From assembly GCF_000308495.1 (NCBI RefSeq), contig NZ_BAFU01000033.1:1-64000 (forward strand): 64,000 bases of DNA, in the 5' to 3' direction. The notes beneath the pieces are model-generated. The model worked only from the letters and a program-made list of their open reading frames with translations, ran no database searches and was not told where the DNA came from. The translations under genes were made by a program, and so were the position numbers. This stretch comes from Nocardia brevicatena NBRC 12119 (GTDB taxonomy: Bacteria; Actinomycetota; Actinomycetes; Mycobacteriales; Mycobacteriaceae). Below, piece by piece: positions 1 to 9,432 of this stretch (position 1 is the stretch's first letter; each line of letters starts with the position of its first letter).

Positions 1-1697
1 CCAAGGCGATCGTCGTCACCCCGGAGGTGCGCGAGGCGCTGGGGCTGGATTCCACGGTCACCAAGCTGTCGCCGCCGGAGATGATCCGGGCCATTCTGCT
101 CGCCCCGGTCGATCTGCTGTGGAACGGCGGTATCGGCACCTATATCAAGGCGAGTACCGAGTCCAATGCCGAGGTCGGGGACAAATCCAACGACGCGGTT
201 CGGGTGGATGCGAACCGGTTGCGGGTCAAGGTGGTCGGTGAGGGCGGCAACCTCGGGGTCACCGCGCTCGGCCGGATCGAGTTCTGCCGGGGCGGCGGGC
301 GCATGAACACCGACGCGCTGGACAACTCGGCGGGTGTGGACTGCTCCGACCACGAGGTCAATATCAAGATCCTGCTCGATACGGTTGTCTCCGGCGGAGA
401 GCTCGATATTGCCGACCGCAATCCGCTGTTGGCCGAGATGACCGACGAGGTGGCCGAACTCGTCCTGCGCGACAATATCTCGCAGAACTTCCGGATGGGT
501 CTGTCCCGCGCCGGTGCCACGGCCCAGGCGGGAGTGCACCGCCGGCTGCTCACCGAACTGGAAACTCGACGCGGACTGGACCGTGGGCTCGAGGCCCTGC
601 CCTCGGACGCGGAAATGAAGCGCCGTATCGCGGAGGGTGCCGGGCTCACCTCACCGGAACTGGCGAATCTGCTGGCGCACGTGAAACTGTCGTTGAAGGC
701 CGACCTGCTGGCCGGTGAGCTGCCCGACAGCCCCTCGTTCGCCGCGGTGTTGCCGGAATACTTCCCGAGCCCGCTGCGGGAACGCTTCGCCGCCGCCATC
801 GACAAACACCCGCTGCGGCGCGAAATCGTGGCCACCGTGGTGGTCAACGAGATGGTCGACTACGGCGGTCTCACCTTCGCCTTCCGGCTGGGTGAGGAGA
901 TCGGCGCCACCACTGACGATGCCCTGCGCGCCTTCACCGCCGCCGTCGACATCTTCGGACTGCGCCCGATCTGGAAGCGGATCCGCACCGTCGCCATGCC
1001 GGCCGCGGCGCGGGACCGGCTGGAGCTGGAGGCCGCACGGACCCTCGAACGGGCCGCGCGCTGGTTGCTGTTGAATCGTCCGCAGCCGATCGCCGTCGGC
1101 GCCGATATCGCCCGTTACCGTGACGGTGTCCGCGCGCTCGCCGAGAAGATCACCGAGTGGCTGCCCGAGCACCTGGCCGAAGAGGTGGTCCGGCGCTCGG
1201 GTCGCAGTACCGAACTCGGGGCGCCGGCCGAGGTGGCCACCGAGGTATACCGGCTGATCCATCTGTTCCCGTTGCTGGATGTGCTCGATATCGCCGATAT
1301 CGCCGAGCGCGATGCCGACGAGATCGCCGAACTCTACTTCGCGCTCAACTCGCACTACCGGATCGAGCGCCTGCTCACCGCGGTCGGCGAACTGGAACAG
1401 GGACAGCGGTGGCCCAACCTGGCCCGGTTGGCGGTGCGCGACGATCTCTACGAATCGCTGCGGCTGCTGGCCCTGGACGTGGCCGGGGCCAGCGACCCGG
1501 AGGACGATATCGCGGAGAAGATCGCCTATTGGGAATCGACCAACCGGTCCCGGCTGGCGCGGGCGAGCGCTTCGCTGGCCGAGATCTTCGCCGGGGGTAG
1601 CTATGACCTGGCTACCCTGTCGGTGGCGGCGCGGCAGGTGCGCAGCCTGGTGGGCAGCGCCGATCCCAGCGCCGTCGGTAAGACGGGCAGTGTTTGA
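1..1697 (+). CDS. gdh: NAD-specific glutamate dehydrogenase, C-terminal part (5' end outside window)
   Basis: The reading frame is already open at base 3 and runs to TGA at 1695-1697, so only the last ~565 residues are visible. It matches the large (~1,600-residue, '180 kDa class') NAD-dependent glutamate dehydrogenases, which oxidatively deaminate glutamate to 2-oxoglutarate in the cytoplasm. Visible hallmarks are the PVDLLWNGGIGTYIK block, a VVGEGGNLG segment of the dinucleotide-binding region, and the long helical C-terminal domain of this class. The GTG at 27 lies inside the conserved domain and is not the true start. In mycobacteria gdh lies in the same chromosomal neighbourhood as tig/clp and valS, consistent with this window. 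A dispersed repeat begins directly at the stop codon. Family assignment is secure; the start cannot be given. Confidence 0.93.
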   Translation, partial: KAIVVTPEVREALGLDSTVTKLSPPEMIRAILLAPVDLLWNGGIGTYIKASTESNAEVGDKSNDAVRVDANRLRVKVVGEGGNLGVTALGRIEFCRGGGRMNTDALDNSAGVDCSDHEVNIKILLDTVVSGGELDIADRNPLLAEMTDEVAELVLRDNISQNFRMGLSRAGATAQAGVHRRLLTELETRRGLDRGLEALPSDAEMKRRIAEGAGLTSPELANLLAHVKLSLKADLLAGELPDSPSFAAVLPEYFPSPLRERFAAAIDKHPLRREIVATVVVNEMVDYGGLTFAFRLGEEIGATTDDALRAFTAAVDIFGLRPIWKRIRTVAMPAAARDRLELEAARTLERAARWLLLNRPQPIAVGADIARYRDGVRALAEKITEWLPEHLAEEVVRRSGRSTELGAPAEVATEVYRLIHLFPLLDVLDIADIAERDADEIAELYFALNSHYRIERLLTAVGELEQGQRWPNLARLAVRDDLYESLRLLALDVAGASDPEDDIAEKIAYWESTNRSRLARASASLAEIFAGGSYDLATLSVAARQVRSLVGSADPSAVGKTGSV

Positions 1698-1826
1698 TTG
1701 CGCCGCCGTCGGCGGCGCGGGGTTGCGGCCCTGAGGGGTCTCGCGTTTCAGCGCCCGGACTTGTGCCTTCGGCACATACGCTTCGGGCGCTGAAACGCGA
1801 GACGGGCCGCAACCCTTTATGGTTTC
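1691..1826 (+). repeat. Dispersed hairpin repeat, copy A (module 2)
   Basis: A 20-bp perfect inverted repeat (arms 1738-1757 and 1784-1803, arm CGGGCGCTGAAACGCGAGAC) is nested in an outer 12-bp pair (1720-1731 and 1804-1815, arm GGGTTGCGGCCC). It is preceded by a smaller GCGCCGCC/GGCGGCGC hairpin. The same unit occurs at 13829-13951 (inverted) and 17143-17271. Its position directly after the gdh stop would let it act as a terminator or mRNA 3' stabiliser; that role is inferred. Confidence 0.85.
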
Positions 1827-1890
1827 GCGGCTCGACAATGAAGGTTGTAGGGCCTGGGTTCGGGGAGAAGTCGGGAACGACCGTCCTGGT

Positions 1891-2979
1891 TCAGTGTTCG
1901 AGCGACCGCTGACCGCAGGAGGCGCAGAACTTCGCCACTGCGAGCAATTCCGTCCCGCAGGCATGACAGTGTTTGGGCCGCGCCGCAAGTGAAGTGCCGC
2001 AATGGACGCAGAACCGGGCCCCGGCGGGATTCGAGGTGTGGCAGCTGCCGCAGACCGGCTGCTCGGCACCCGCCGTGAGTGCCGCGGGTTGTGGCGTGGC
2101 GGGCACCGTCCGGGCGGGTGTCGGTGTGGGCGGATGTGGGCTCGCTTGTTGGAGGGCGTTGATTCCCAGGGCGGCGCCGAGGAATCCGCCGTCGTGCGTG
2201 TGGCCGTGCTGTGCCAGTCCCTGACCGGCGCCCAACGCCATCTCGCCCGCCGCGTATTGGCGGAAATCACCGGCGAGGCGGATATAGGTGACATCCTTGG
2301 CGAGCCGTTTGAGCCGCTCGGCGTCCTCGGGTGCGAGGGTGATATCGAAATTGCCCATCCGCGGAATGCGCAGGCCGTACTCGTACAGCGCGGTATTCGT
2401 CTGCCGCAGTACCGCCGCCTCGATGGCCGGGATATGCCCGGACAGTCCGAGTAGCGGCCACTCCCGTCCGGAGATGCCCTGGGTGACCGCGACCTTCATG
2501 GATTTGAGCAGCAGGTCGGCACACCATGAGCGAATACTTGTCGGATCGCCGATGTCCACGGTGCCGGCCAGCGAGGTGAGTAGTTCGGCCGGGTCCCGCA
2601 CCGCGAGCGCGAACTCGCCGAAAACGCGCAGCGTGACCACCTGCTCGCTGGCCGGGTCGACGATATCGGCGATCCGGCCGCCGAACTTGAGGCCGGCGAA
2701 CTCGCGGGTGGACACGAAATACAGTTCGGCCCGGTAGTAGTTGCCGCCGGAGAGCGTGTCCACCAGGGCACCGAGTATCGGCAACTCGTCGGCGTCGATC
2801 CGGTGCCGGCCCGGCCCCATGGCCGCGACCACGTGACCCGCCTTGACGAACACCGCGATCTCGTCGGCATTGACGATGGCGCGCGAGTAGCGCCGGATAT
2901 TGACATCCGGCCACTTGTAGACCAACTGGTTCTTGCCGGTCTCCGGAACGGCTATGAATTCCCGCTCGAACCATGCCAT
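1891..2979 (-). CDS. SPFH-domain protein with C-terminal zinc ribbons
   Basis: A 362-residue protein. Residues ~1-240 are a band-7/SPFH-type domain (N-terminal MAWFEREFIAVPE followed by strand-rich sequence with VFVKAGHVV). Then comes a short Pro/Ala/Thr linker (~285-310) and two zinc-ribbon-like CxxC pairs near the C-terminus (CGSCHTSNPAGARFCVHCG and CHACG..CASCG). This architecture is the YdjI/'virion core protein'-like family, known as membrane-associated scaffolds of unclear function. The ATG at 2979 was chosen because a GGAG lies 7-10 nt upstream and it begins the conserved domain; the frame is open for another 94 codons but that extension looks non-coding. It is monocistronic, with its 3' end facing gdh. 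No operon partner gives a function. Confidence 0.8.
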   Translation of the reverse strand: MAWFEREFIAVPETGKNQLVYKWPDVNIRRYSRAIVNADEIAVFVKAGHVVAAMGPGRHRIDADELPILGALVDTLSGGNYYRAELYFVSTREFAGLKFGGRIADIVDPASEQVVTLRVFGEFALAVRDPAELLTSLAGTVDIGDPTSIRSWCADLLLKSMKVAVTQGISGREWPLLGLSGHIPAIEAAVLRQTNTALYEYGLRIPRMGNFDITLAPEDAERLKRLAKDVTYIRLAGDFRQYAAGEMALGAGQGLAQHGHTHDGGFLGAALGINALQQASPHPPTPTPARTVPATPQPAALTAGAEQPVCGSCHTSNPAGARFCVHCGTSLAARPKHCHACGTELLAVAKFCASCGQRSLEH

Positions 2980-3199
2980 GGGGGCGCTCCATCCGCAGGT
3001 GACGTAGTCGAGCGTACCGACACGCAGTGGTGCGATCAATCGATGCCCCGGCCGGAACCCGCCTCCATCAGGCTTCCCAGAGGCTGAAAGTTGGTTACGC
3101 TCAGTGAAAATCCAGTGGTGGATACCTATTGAACGTACCGCTATTTGACGGTACATTAACCGCAGATATGGTCGCCGCCACTGGAAAGGCATCACAACT

Positions 3200-4759
3200 A
3201 TGACAACAGTTCGACCTCCCGCAGACCAGGGAGCCGTGGGGGCGCAGGAGGCCTCGGCCAACTCCTTGCACGCCGAGGACGCGGGTTACCACAAGTCTCT
3301 GCGTCCCCGCCAGCTCCAGATGATCGCCATCGGCGGCGCCATCGGTACCGGTCTCTTCCTCGGTGCCGGTAGCCGCCTGCACGATGCCGGTCCTGGCCTG
3401 TTCCTGGTCTATGCCGTCTGCGGCATCTTCGTGTTCTTCATCCTCCGCGCGCTCGGCGAGCTGGTGCTGCATCGCCCCTCCTCGGGCTCGTTCGTCTCCT
3501 ATGCCCGCGAGTTCTACGGCGAGAAGCTCGCGTTCGGTGTCGGATGGATGTACTTCTTCCACTGGTGCATGACCGGCATCGTGGACATCACCGCGATCGC
3601 CACCTACGTGCACTATTGGGGTGCGTTCGAGGTGATACCGCAGTGGGTTATCGCGCTGATCGCGCTGGCCCTGGTCGTATCCATCAATATGGTCTCGGTG
3701 AAGTGGTTCGGGGAGCTGGAGTTCTGGGCCGCCCTGGTCAAGGTCGTCGCCCTGGTGACCTTCCTGATCGTCGGTACCGTCTTCCTGGCCGGCCGCTTCG
3801 ATATCGAGGGTGCGAGCACCGGGCCGAGCCTGATCTCCGGTAACGGCGGCCTGTTCCCGACCGGATTCCTGCCACTGGTCCTCGTCACCACCGGTGTCGT
3901 CTTCGCCTACGCCGCCGTGGAACTGGTCGGCACCGCCGCGGGCGAGGCCGAGAACCCCGAGAAGATCATGCCGCGCGCCATCAACTCGGTGATCGCCCGC
4001 ATCGCGCTGTTCTACGTCGGTTCGCTGGTCCTGCTCGGCCTGCTGCTGCCCTACACCGCCTTCAAGGCCGGGGAGAGCCCGTTCGTGACCTTCTTCTCCA
4101 AGATCGGTGTGGACGGCGCCGGGTCGGTCATGAACCTCGTGGTGCTGACCGCGGCGTTCTCCAGCCTGAACGCGGGTCTGTACTCCACCGGCCGCATCCT
4201 GCGCTCGATGTCCATGAACGGCAGCGCCCCCACCGTGGCCGGGCGGATGTCCAGCACCGGCGTGCCCTACGTCGGGATTCTCGCCACCGGCACCATCGCG
4301 CTGGTGGGCGTCGGCCTCAACGCCGTCGTACCGGAGAAGGCGTTCGAGATCGTCCTGAACGTTTCCGCGCTGGGCACTATCTGCTCGTGGACCGCGATCG
4401 TGCTGTGCCAGCTGAAGCTGTATCGCTGGGCACATGAGGGCAAGATGGAGCGTCCCTCGTTCCGGCTGCCCGGCGCCCCGTACACCAGCTACGCCACCCT
4501 GGTGTTCCTGGCCGGTGTGGTCCTGCTGATGCTGTTCAGCGACGAGGTGGAACAGCGCGCGGCGGTGATCGCCATGGTGGTGGTCGGGGTTCCCGCGCTG
4601 CTGGGTGGATGGTTCCTGGCCCGCAGGCGCGTCAACGAGCTCGCCGCCGCGCGCAGCGGTATCACCGGACAGTTCCCGGTGCTCGCCGAGCGCCCGGGGC
4701 TCGAGGCGGAAGAACCGCGGGAAACCGTCCGGGTGTTGGACAAGCCCGACGACGAGTAG
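3200..4759 (+). CDS. ansP: Amino-acid permease, L-asparagine permease type
   Basis: 519 residues with about 12 hydrophobic segments, an APC-superfamily (amino acid transporter family) proton symporter of the inner membrane. The signature [13 protein letters not shown] follows [11 protein letters not shown] near residue 40, and [21 protein letters not shown] is the typical second conserved block. The segments [27 protein letters not shown] and [19 protein letters not shown] closely resemble mycobacterial AnsP1 as I recall it, so asparagine is the likeliest substrate; other neutral amino acids cannot be excluded. The ATG at 3200 has no strong Shine-Dalgarno, but the 40-residue hydrophilic N-terminus is normal for the family. 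A stable hairpin 24 nt after the stop suggests a single-gene transcript. Confidence 0.85.
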   Translation: MTTVRPPADQGAVGAQEASANSLHAEDAGYHKSLRPRQLQMIAIGGAIGTGLFLGAGSRLHDAGPGLFLVYAVCGIFVFFILRALGELVLHRPSSGSFVSYAREFYGEKLAFGVGWMYFFHWCMTGIVDITAIATYVHYWGAFEVIPQWVIALIALALVVSINMVSVKWFGELEFWAALVKVVALVTFLIVGTVFLAGRFDIEGASTGPSLISGNGGLFPTGFLPLVLVTTGVVFAYAAVELVGTAAGEAENPEKIMPRAINSVIARIALFYVGSLVLLGLLLPYTAFKAGESPFVTFFSKIGVDGAGSVMNLVVLTAAFSSLNAGLYSTGRILRSMSMNGSAPTVAGRMSSTGVPYVGILATGTIALVGVGLNAVVPEKAFEIVLNVSALGTICSWTAIVLCQLKLYRWAHEGKMERPSFRLPGAPYTSYATLVFLAGVVLLMLFSDEVEQRAAVIAMVVVGVPALLGGWFLARRRVNELAAARSGITGQFPVLAERPGLEAEEPRETVRVLDKPDDE

Positions 4760-4782
4760 TCCTCGACCGTTCCATACCGTGT

Positions 4783-4807
4783 CGCCCCGGACCCCAGGTC
4801 CGGGGCG
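4783..4807 (+). terminator. Hairpin terminator after the permease gene
   Basis: A perfect 11-bp stem (CGCCCCGGACC, 4783-4793, with its complement at 4797-4807) has a 3-nt loop. There is no real U-run, only TTCG, as is common in GC-rich actinobacteria. Confidence 0.6.
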
Positions 4808-4903
4808 TTCGCGTTCCCAACGCGGGGAACAGGAACCCGCATGTCCCGATGTGCCTCGGCAGAGAATGGGATTTCGATCTCACAGCGGGTATGAGAGGTA
4901 CCG

Positions 4904-7402
4904 ATGTCGCAGCAGCCCAATGCATCCGAACCCCCGCAGCCGCCCTGGGCGAACCGGCGTATGCGCGGTGTGGAGGTGCCCGGCCGGCTGTCGCATTCCT
5001 GGTCCAGCAGGCGTACCTCGGGCGGCGAGGCGCCCCGCTCGGTCGAGCCACCCGAAACCGTCGATCGGTTGCCCGCCGGCGAGTCCCCGCTCACCCGGGC
5101 GGCCGAGGAACTGCTCGCCGAAGCCGAAGCCGGGGTGTCCCTCCCGGCTCTGGTGCCGATCGACGACGCGGCGGGCGGGGATTTCGGGGCCTTCGACCGG
5201 GCGATCGCGGCACTGACGGGCGACGACCTCCTCACGGACACCATGGCCGAGGCCGAGCTTCTCGGCAGCGACCGGGAGGCCCGGTCCCGTCCCAGCGTGC
5301 GTCGGTTGGGTGCGGGCCTGGTGGCACTGCCGCGGGTGCAATCGGCCGATCCGGTCACCGCGTTGCTGGCGGATCCGGAGGTCCCCGAGCCGAAACGCTT
5401 CTGCTGGAAATGCCAGGCGCCGGTGGGCCGAGGCGGACCGAACGGCGCCGGCCTGGTTGTGGGGGAGTGCGAACGCTGCCGGTCGCCGTTCAATTTCCGG
5501 CCCGCCCTGGAGCCGGGTGAAGTGGTGGCCGACCAGTACGTGGTGAAGGGCTGTCTGGCCCACGGTGGCCTCGGCTGGATCTATCTGGCGATCGACAGCA
5601 ATGTCAGCGACCGGTGGGTGGTGCTGAAAGGGCTGCAGAACCCGCAGGACTTCGAGGCGCATGTGGTGGCTCTCGCGGAGCGGCAGTTCCTGTCGGAGGT
5701 GACCCATCCCGGCATCGTCAAGATCTACAACTTCGTCAAACACCGGTCGACGCGCGACGTCTCGGACGGCTATATCGTCATGGAGTACGTGGGCGGCCGG
5801 TCACTGAAGAAACTCCAGGAGATGGCCGGCACGGACCGGATACCGGTCGCCGAGGTACTCGCCTACATGATGGAGGTCCTGCCGGCGCTGGACTATCTGC
5901 ATTCGTTCGGGCTGGCCTACAACGACCTCAAACCGGACAACATCATGGTCACCGAGGACGAGGTCAAGCTCATCGATCTCGGCGCGGTCGCCGCCATGGA
6001 GTCCTACGGCAGTATCTACGGGACGCCCGGCTATCAGGCGCCGGAGATCATCGAGACCGGGCCGACGGTGGCCTCGGATATCTACACGGCCGGCCGGACT
6101 CTGGCCGCGCTGTTCCTCGATCTGCCCAAGGACGACAACGGCAACTATCGGACCGAGGTACCCACACCCGAGAACCATCCGCTGCTGCGGCGCTACCCAT
6201 TCGTGTACCGGTTGCTGCTGCGTGCCACCCATTCGGATCCGACGCGCCGTTTCCCCTCGACCTATGCCATGTACTGCCAGCTCGCCGGCGTGTTGCGTAT
6301 GGTGCTGGCCGCCGACACAGGCCGGGAACATCCCCAGGTTTCGGTCGAATTCGGTTCGCTGCGCAGCGATTTCGGCACCGATACGCTGATCGGCCAGACG
6401 GACGGGATGGTCGACGGTAGGCACCGCATGCCCTCGGTGGCCGCCGACCAGGTGGTGGCCGCCCTGCCGATCCCGCTGATCGATGCCGACGATCCCAGCG
6501 CGGACCTGCTGTCCACCCTGCTGCACGGCGACCCCCGGCACAGTCTGGACGCCCTGCTGCGCGCCCGGGAACGTATAGCCGCCGGCACGATCGATATGCC
6601 GGAGACCTTCGAGCTGGAAGGAACACTCGCGGCGGTGCGCGCCCACCTCGACCTGGGCGAGGTGGTGCCGGCCCGCGAGCGGTTGGCGGAACTGCGGCCG
6701 CGGTACGAGACGGACTGGCGCCTCGAATGGTATTCCGGGATCGCCGATCTGCTGGATGGACAATACGAGCGTGCCTACCTGCACTTCGACGAGGTGCACA
6801 CCATGCTCCCCGGGGAGATCGCGCCCGCCCTGGCGTTGGCCGCGACCGCGGAACTGGTGTTGCAGCATCTGGAGTTGCCCGGCGAGGCCAACCGTTGGCA
6901 TCGTGCGGTCGTCGAGTTCTACCGGCTGGTGTGGCAGACCAACCACGAGGTGGTCAGCGCGGCCTTCGGGCTGGCCCGCAGGCTCGCCGCCGACGGGAAA
7001 TCACTGGAGGCCGTGGCCGTGCTGGACCAGGTGCCCCCTGCTTCACGGCATTACGGCATCGCCCGGATGACCGGCAGTCTGCTGCTGGTCTCCCGTCCGG
7101 TCGGTGAGATCACCGAGGCCGATATCATCGAGGCGGCATCGCGGCTCTCCACGCTACGGCGTGAACCCCGGGCCCTCCAGATGCAGGCGGTGGTGGTCGG
7201 CGCCGCGCTGGAATGGCTGCGGGCCCGCCGGCGTCCGGCCGCGCAGGACACCACCATCCTCGGTTTCCCGCTCACCGAATCGGGGCTGCGCGGTGGTCTG
7301 GAGACCTGCCTGCGCGCGTTGGCCCGCACCGCGCCCGACCGGTTGCACCGGTACCGGCTGGTCGATCTGGCCAATAGCGTCCGCCCGCATACGCGCTGGT
7401 AG
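4904..7402 (+). CDS. pknG: Serine/threonine protein kinase PknG
   Basis: 832 residues with the PknG order of domains. A disordered N-terminus is followed by a rubredoxin-like metal site (CWKC at 167-170 and CERC at 189-192), a kinase domain, and a C-terminal TPR-like helical region from ~residue 480. Kinase landmarks are the glycine loop AHGGLGWIYLA, the lysine in VVLKGL (~242), YNDLKPDN (Asp ~341), DLG in place of DFG (~358) and GTPGYQAPE. In mycobacteria PknG is a soluble kinase that phosphorylates GarA to control glutamate metabolism. Here the usual glnH/glnX partners are absent next door, although gdh, a GarA-regulated enzyme in mycobacteria, lies 3 kb upstream. ATG 4904 has GAGAGG 6-11 nt before it. 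Confidence 0.95.
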   Translation: MSQQPNASEPPQPPWANRRMRGVEVPGRLSHSWSSRRTSGGEAPRSVEPPETVDRLPAGESPLTRAAEELLAEAEAGVSLPALVPIDDAAGGDFGAFDRAIAALTGDDLLTDTMAEAELLGSDREARSRPSVRRLGAGLVALPRVQSADPVTALLADPEVPEPKRFCWKCQAPVGRGGPNGAGLVVGECERCRSPFNFRPALEPGEVVADQYVVKGCLAHGGLGWIYLAIDSNVSDRWVVLKGLQNPQDFEAHVVALAERQFLSEVTHPGIVKIYNFVKHRSTRDVSDGYIVMEYVGGRSLKKLQEMAGTDRIPVAEVLAYMMEVLPALDYLHSFGLAYNDLKPDNIMVTEDEVKLIDLGAVAAMESYGSIYGTPGYQAPEIIETGPTVASDIYTAGRTLAALFLDLPKDDNGNYRTEVPTPENHPLLRRYPFVYRLLLRATHSDPTRRFPSTYAMYCQLAGVLRMVLAADTGREHPQVSVEFGSLRSDFGTDTLIGQTDGMVDGRHRMPSVAADQVVAALPIPLIDADDPSADLLSTLLHGDPRHSLDALLRARERIAAGTIDMPETFELEGTLAAVRAHLDLGEVVPARERLAELRPRYETDWRLEWYSGIADLLDGQYERAYLHFDEVHTMLPGEIAPALALAATAELVLQHLELPGEANRWHRAVVEFYRLVWQTNHEVVSAAFGLARRLAADGKSLEAVAVLDQVPPASRHYGIARMTGSLLLVSRPVGEITEADIIEAASRLSTLRREPRALQMQAVVVGAALEWLRARRRPAAQDTTILGFPLTESGLRGGLETCLRALARTAPDRLHRYRLVDLANSVRPHTRW

Positions 7403-7437
7403 GTGCGGTCGTACCCGGTGCTGTCGCGCTTCGGCGG

Positions 7438-7821
7438 CTACGGGTGGTCGGCGGTGCGCAGGCGTCGGACGATCACCGGGATCAGCGGTGCGCAGGCGAG
7501 CACGACGACCAACAGCACCAACCACAGCCAGCCACCGAACACGAGGGCGAGAACGAGGGCCAGCAATGCGGCCAAACCGCCGAGGACGGCGAACGAGAGC
7601 GCTGGATTCGCGGGGCGGAGCGGGGCCGACGGGGGTGTGACTCCGGGCAGATCGGCGAATACCTCGGCCAGTTCCGTGGTGGAGGACGCCGCCGCTATCG
7701 CGGCGCTGCGCTCGTCGAACTCGGTGACGCTCAGCAGTCCGGCGCTGAGATGCTCCGATAGTTCCAGCAGGGCGCGTTCACGGGCCTGAACGCTCACCCG
7801 GGCACCCGGCGTTTCACTCAT
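7438..7821 (-). CDS. DUF1707 domain membrane protein
   Basis: A 127-residue protein convergent with pknG. Residues ~8-60 (RVSVQARERALLELSEHLSAGLLSVTEFDERSAAIAAA) are the DUF1707/SHOCT-like domain common at the N-terminus of small actinobacterial membrane proteins. Two adjacent hydrophobic segments follow (~75-95 and ~97-117), with a short basic C-terminus (VRRLRTADHP). The ATG at 7821 begins MSETPGARVSV; the frame is open further upstream but that part lacks family character. The biochemical role of the family is unknown. The gene faces away from whiB3, with the shared 190-bp region holding both 5' ends. Confidence 0.75.
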   Translation of the reverse strand: MSETPGARVSVQARERALLELSEHLSAGLLSVTEFDERSAAIAAASSTTELAEVFADLPGVTPPSAPLRPANPALSFAVLGGLAALLALVLALVFGGWLWLVLLVVVLACAPLIPVIVRRLRTADHP

Positions 7822-7953
7822 ATTCGCAGCATATGGCGCTGCGGTCCGGTTTCGAGGCGGCCGCATCGCCATGAGTGGGAAGGTGCGCCGCAGGCGTTGT
7901 GCCAAGGTGTCGGCGGCTTGTTCCACCAGACGGGTTCAGTCTCTTCCCAAGCC

Positions 7954-7980
7954 TTGCCAGATATGGGGAGGACCTAGGCT
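7954..7980 (+). promoter_or_regulatory. Candidate whiB3 promoter
   Basis: TTGCCA (7954-7959) and TAGGCT (7975-7980) are separated by 15 nt. The -10 box ends 5 nt before a GTG at 7986 and 35 nt before the ATG at 8016. Confidence 0.4.
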
Positions 7981-8015
7981 GAGCCGTGAAAACGCACCAC
8001 GAGGAGTTCTCATCC

Positions 8016-8312
8016 ATGCCCACCGGGATCCAGCGTCACCGCCCGGCCACAGAAGACTGGGATTGGCAGACGCGCGGATCGTGTCGCGGCGTGGAGTCGG
8101 CGGTGTTCTTCCATCCAGACGGAGAACGAGGTCGGGCCCGGGCGGACCGGGTGCGGCGGGCCAAGGAGATCTGTGGTACCTGTCCCGTGCTCGCGCAGTG
8201 TCGCAGCTATGCGCTGTCGGTGAGTGAGCCCTATGGGGTGTGGGGCGGTATGTCGGAGGACGAGCGGCGTACTTACGGGCGGCGGCACACGTGGCGGCGC
8301 TCCGGCGGCTAG
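8016..8312 (+). CDS. whiB3: WhiB-family iron-sulfur regulator, WhiB3 type
   Basis: 98 residues with the four-cysteine WhiB cluster-binding pattern (C23, C53, C56, C62) and the GVWGG beta-turn (74-78), followed by a basic tail that in the family contacts DNA. The segment FFHPDGERGRAR and the EPYGVWGG block match mycobacterial WhiB3 far better than WhiB1 or WhiB2. WhiB3 binds a [4Fe-4S] cluster, partners with the primary sigma factor and responds to redox and NO; that role is from family knowledge. ATG 8016 has GAGGAG (8001-8006) upstream and gives an N-terminus the same length as WhiB3. An in-frame GTG at 7986, close behind a -10 box, is an alternative leaderless start adding 10 residues. Confidence 0.88.
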   Translation: MPTGIQRHRPATEDWDWQTRGSCRGVESAVFFHPDGERGRARADRVRRAKEICGTCPVLAQCRSYALSVSEPYGVWGGMSEDERRTYGRRHTWRRSGG

Positions 8313-8458
8313 CGGTCCGGACCGGTGCTGTGATCTACATGACAGTATTGGCGGCAGATCGCCCAATTCCGATCGAACAGTGCATGTATGCCCCGAATAG
8401 CGCGTATGCATCGTGTCCGTGGCGTGTCGGTGCCATTTCGATATGGTTTCCTTGAAGT

Positions 8459-9226
8459 ATGGCTGCTGGTGTGGAGTACACGATCGATGAGCTGGCACGT
8501 GCCGCCGGCACGACCGTGCGCAGCCTGCGGGTCTACCATGAGCGGGGCGTTCTGCCTCCGCCGCAGGTGAAGGGGCGGACCGGCTTCTATGGTCAGGATC
8601 ATCTGAACCGGGTGCGCACCATCAGCAGGCTGCTCGATCGTGGGATAAAACTGAACGGTATCAAAGAGTTGCTCAACGCGTGGGATCGTGGCGACGATCT
8701 GGGCGATATCCTCGGCGTGGGCGCGATGGTGCCGGACGAGGTATCAGAGATCGCCGAGGCCGGCGCGGTGTCGGCCGGTACCCCGGAACCCATCGAGACC
8801 ATCGCCGCCACCGACCTCGAACAGCGGTATGGGTCGGTGCCCAACGGTTTGGCCCGTATCGTGGCCGCGGGGCTCTACGAACCGGTCGACGCCAGTACGT
8901 ATCGACCGGCCGATCGGCAGTTGATCCGAGCCGCCGAACAACTGGCCGCGGCGGGGGTGCCCGACGACGAGATTCTCACCGAACTGGAACGGCTCCGTGT
9001 CGACTGTGACCGTATCGCGCGTCGATTCGTCGATCTCTTCGAGCGCACCGCATGGCAGTCGTATCAGCAGTCGCCGCGCAGTCGGTCCGATCTGGCCGAG
9101 CTCACGGCCCGGTTGCATCTGCTCCGCGCGTTGCCGGGGCGTACCAGTGCCGAGTTGGTGAATCGGTTCGTGGACCGGCACATCGAAAGCGAGGGCGATC
9201 TGTCCGAGTTGCTGAGCAAGGCCTGA
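8459..9226 (+). CDS. MerR-family transcriptional regulator
   Basis: 255 residues. The N-terminal winged HTH (~7-75: YTIDELARAAGTTVRSLRVYHERGVLPPP, then TGFYGQDHLNRVRTI) is classic MerR. The following helical effector region (~90-245) has no cysteine cluster typical of metal sensors, so the ligand is unknown. A TATGGT box (8442-8447) ends 11 nt before the ATG, implying a very short leader. The spacing of the MerR operator could not be recognised. It stands alone; no adjacent gene is an obvious target, and the DHFR-fold reductase 200 bp downstream is separated by a terminator. Confidence 0.85.
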   Translation: MAAGVEYTIDELARAAGTTVRSLRVYHERGVLPPPQVKGRTGFYGQDHLNRVRTISRLLDRGIKLNGIKELLNAWDRGDDLGDILGVGAMVPDEVSEIAEAGAVSAGTPEPIETIAATDLEQRYGSVPNGLARIVAAGLYEPVDASTYRPADRQLIRAAEQLAAAGVPDDEILTELERLRVDCDRIARRFVDLFERTAWQSYQQSPRSRSDLAELTARLHLLRALPGRTSAELVNRFVDRHIESEGDLSELLSKA

Positions 9227-9306
9227 GGCGCGGCCTTCCCGTCCTCGGGAAGTCGGCGGTACTCGATGGATCATCGAACGGCGATACATTGGCCGGCGAT
9301 ATATGT

Positions 9307-9335
9307 GCGCGGCTCGACAGGTGTTCGAGCCGCGC
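9307..9335 (+). terminator. Hairpin terminator after merR-type gene
   Basis: An 11-bp perfect stem (GCGCGGCTCGA, 9307-9317, pairing with 9325-9335) has a 7-nt loop and lies 80 nt after the stop codon. Confidence 0.6.
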
Positions 9336-9432
9336 GCTACTTAGGTGGTTTGTAGTCCCCCTACCGATGCGGTGACCTCCCCGCCACACCAGAATCTGCC
9401 TCCTGGTAGTTGAGGCATTGGATTGGTACGGC